From Symbiodinium natans (lineage: Eukaryota > Sar > Dinophyceae > Suessiales > Symbiodiniaceae), in NCBI GenBank assembly GCA_905221605.1, contig CAJNDS010001868.1, forward strand, positions 535,001-595,000: a stretch of DNA of 60,000 bases. The letters run 5' to 3'. Of the stretch, positions 59,405 to 60,000 are shown piece by piece. Numbering within the stretch: position 1 is the stretch's first letter; each line of letters opens with the position of its first letter. The notes beneath the pieces are model-generated. The model did no database searches. It worked only from the letters and a program-made list of their open reading frames with translations, and was not told the origin of the DNA. The position numbers were made by a program, and so were the translations under genes.

Positions 59405-59800
59405 CTTAACCCCTAAACCCCTAAACCCCTTGCCGCCTAAACCCCTAAACCCCTAAACCTAACCCCTAAACCCCTAGACCCCTAAACCCCTAAACCCCTA
59501 AACCCCTAAACCCCTAAACCCCTAAGCCCCTAAACCCCTAAACCCCTCAGCCCCCAAGCCCCCAAGCCCCCCAAGCCCCTCAACCCCTCACCCCCTCACC
59601 CCCTCAACCCCTCAACCCCTCAACCCCTCAACCCCTCAACCCCTCAACCCCTCAACCCCTCAACCCCTCAACCCCTCAACCCCTCAACCCCTCAACCCCT
59701 CAACCCCTCAACCCCTCAACCCCTCAACCCCTAAACCCCTAAACCCCTAAACCCCTAATTAAACCCCTAATCCTAACCCTAAACCCCTAAACCCCCCAAA
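59405..59800. repeat. CCCCTAAA then CCCCTCAA blocks
   Basis: Eight-base units throughout: CCCCTAAA at 59405-59530, CCCCTCAA at about 59576-59730 (some twenty units), then CCCCTAAA again. 59145-59400 and 59820-59930 hold short islands (one starts ATGGCCGCGGCC at 59309) without firm exon calls. Confidence 0.9.
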
Positions 59801-60000
59801 TGTCTAAACCCCTAAACGCAAATGGCCAGGCAGGGCCCCCTCCGGGGTCCTGGTCCGGGGCACGCCCGCAGTACGCACGGCCGCCCAGCGACTGGCAGGC
59901 CCGCTGGAGAGTGAGATGTGGGGTTCAGGGTTCAGGGTTTCGGGTTCAGGATGCAGAGTTTAGGGTTCAGAGTTTAGGGCTCAGGTTTCGGGGGTATAGC

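Overview
The window looks like nuclear DNA of a dinoflagellate (about 0.75 sure). Three things point there. TTTAGGG/CCCTAAA repeats fill nearly all non-coding DNA. Small GC-rich exons of the dinoflagellate style (signal peptide, then a 'CALTALQRR'-type motif) lie between the repeat blocks. The pol gene of a large retrotransposon carries motifs I associate from memory with dinoflagellate Ty1/copia elements: YVDDFKLAGP, ALYGHPDAG, a D-x30-E integrase spacing and WWPYA. No database was searched.

Bases 1-14351 are a mosaic of telomere-type repeat blocks in both orientations and short unique islands. Several islands read as exons with AG acceptors and GT or GC donors. The best chain is a six-exon secreted protein gene at 4646-7048 whose introns are largely made of CCCTAAA arrays. 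A two-exon small gene lies at 11736-12259. There is also a 378-bp GT microsatellite, a 56-bp minisatellite and MITE-like palindromic elements.

Bases 14352-46066 are one intact giant LTR retrotransposon of 31,715 bp. Its two 741-bp LTRs differ at only two positions. They begin TG, end CA, and are flanked by a perfect 5-bp duplication (GGGTT) made inside a TTTAGGG array. A candidate primer site matching a tRNA anticodon arm follows the 5' LTR. Seven long ORFs run in the same direction: ORF1 (Gag-like, 1530 aa, two CCCH fingers), ORF2 (Pol, 3539 aa, order protease / methyltransferase-like / integrase / 2OG-Fe(II) dioxygenase-like insert / integrase C-terminus / large unknown region with a dUTPase-like segment / reverse transcriptase / RNase H), and ORF3-ORF7 (1639, 707, 726, 952 and 658 aa). 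ORF3-7 add about 14 kb of coding DNA behind pol that I cannot assign. Some ORFs join by stop/start overlaps (ATGGTGA, TGATG), suggesting a polycistronic RNA translated by coupling. Ordinary copia elements are roughly 5-9 kb, so this is a giant, apparently young and possibly active element.

Bases 46072-60000 return to host mosaic: telomere-type blocks, a second copy of a MITE also found at 1763, a Cys-rich small ORF (46685), a gene whose last exon carries a cereblon CULT-like signature (SWFPPFEW, CxxC, LGWLF; 49478-50923), a two-exon gene piece with a possible 31-nt intron (54649-55131), an AT-rich degenerate tandem region (about 57280-58745), and a proline-rich terminal exon (58959-59144). 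Exon calls in the flanks are by eye and their boundaries are tentative.
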